Position numbers and translations under genes: made by a program
Notes under the pieces: generated by a model
What the model was told of the DNA's origin: nothing
What the model saw: the letters and a program-made list of their open reading frames with translations, nothing else
Database searches by the model: none
Shown here: positions 63,697 through 64,000 of the stretch, one piece after another
Layout of the letters: every line of letters starts with the position of its first letter
Numbering within the stretch: the first letter of the stretch is position 1
NCBI RefSeq assembly: GCF_003589595.1
Contig: NW_020653726.1
Coordinates: forward strand, 18,558,954 to 18,622,953
DNA: 64,000 nt
Direction of reading: 5' to 3'
Source: Hyposmocoma kahamanoa
Lineage: Eukaryota > Arthropoda > Insecta > Lepidoptera > Cosmopterigidae

Positions 63697-63955
63697 TTTA
63701 TAATATCAAGTTACGGGACGAAGAAGACGTGCGCCTGATGGTAAGCTACACGTCTGTCCATGACAGTTGCAGTGTCACTCAGAGCTTTATATCGCAAAGA
63801 TCTGAGGGGCATTGCGTCTGCGCCCGTAACCCTCAGTCATAAGTTGACAGTCTCATGTGCCTTTGATTTCATTAGCATCCTTACCCTTCTAAACCGGAAC
63901 GCAGTAATACTAACTTTACTGCTTGGAGGCAGAGTCTATACTGCTGCTAAAGTTT
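63697..63955 (-). mobile_element. SINE-A copy, nearly complete body
   Basis: ATAATATCAAGTTACGGGAC, CGTGCGCCTGATGGTAAGCT, TCGCAAAGATCTGAGGGGCA, CCTTCTAAACCGGAACGCAG, TACTGCTTGGAGGCAGAG. It then jumps to a 5'-end-like TATACTGCTGCTAAAG. The complete 3' end joins the tandem array. Confidence 0.87.
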
Positions 63956-64000
63956 ATTAATATATTAAGTTTATTATTATTATAGTGTATAAAATAATTA

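Noticed and set aside
1..64000. CRISPR array, operons, riboswitches or bacterial genes
   Set aside because: No regularly spaced short repeats and no closely packed genes; repeat content and composition are those of an insect genome.

Overview
The window reads as gene-poor, AT-rich intergenic DNA from a lepidopteran (butterfly or moth) genome. The evidence is the repeat content. It holds tRNA-headed SINEs of lepidopteran type, many 5'-truncated LINE tails, mariner, hAT-like and other small inverted-repeat elements, and a short interstitial run of the insect telomeric motif TTAGG (as CCTAA). I found no host protein-coding gene that I can defend. No chain of exons with splice sites is visible, and nearly all open frames are short and uninformative. 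The one intact coding sequence is a 339-residue mariner transposase at 51007-52026 (minus). It lies in a complete 1,278-bp element with perfect 23-bp terminal repeats and a TA target duplication. A 400-base assembly gap lies at 29366-29765.

Layout. 0-8 kb: a ~266-bp tandem duplication, a 262-bp small transposon (MITE-1), two SINE-A copies, decayed LINE reverse-transcriptase tails, a foldback element and a Repeat-C copy. 8-21 kb: SINE-A, SINE-B and SINE-C copies, two long Repeat-C copies, several LINE tails, an interstitial telomeric tract and a tRNA-like repeat (family T). 21-36 kb: mostly unique AT-rich DNA with scattered SINEs, the gap, a 595-bp MITE-2 and palindromic elements. 36-49 kb: dense repeats, including two copies of one LINE in opposite orientation, MITE-3 nested in a SINE, MITE-1 nested in a LINE tail, and a LINE tail split by a hairpin-bearing insertion with a 12-bp target duplication. 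49-58 kb: MITE-1, the intact mariner, SINE clusters, a full MITE-2, and a LINE fragment split by a solo-LTR-like element with a 6-bp duplication. 58-64 kb: convergent tRNA-like repeats forming a ~500-bp palindrome, a SINE-C copy, a hAT-like element carrying a dead mariner, and a degenerate ~54-bp tandem array broken by insertions.

Family labels are mine. SINE-A has at least 23 copies and its fullest copy is at 44070-44398. SINE-B has a tRNA-like head and an ATTT tail. SINE-M resembles, from memory, the Metulj-type butterfly SINEs. SINE-F starts GACCTCGGTGG. SINE-C is a tRNA head joined to an RTE-like tail. Repeat-C ends AACCGACTTCAA. MITE-1 has CATTGACTTACAA ends and 8-bp duplications. MITE-2 has CGCTCACGCGAT ends and TTAW duplications. 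T is a tRNA-like repeat.

The elements do not form a pathway. They record successive transposition, and the nested insertions give a relative order. Most superfamily assignments come from recognition of conserved motifs and could not be checked against a database here.
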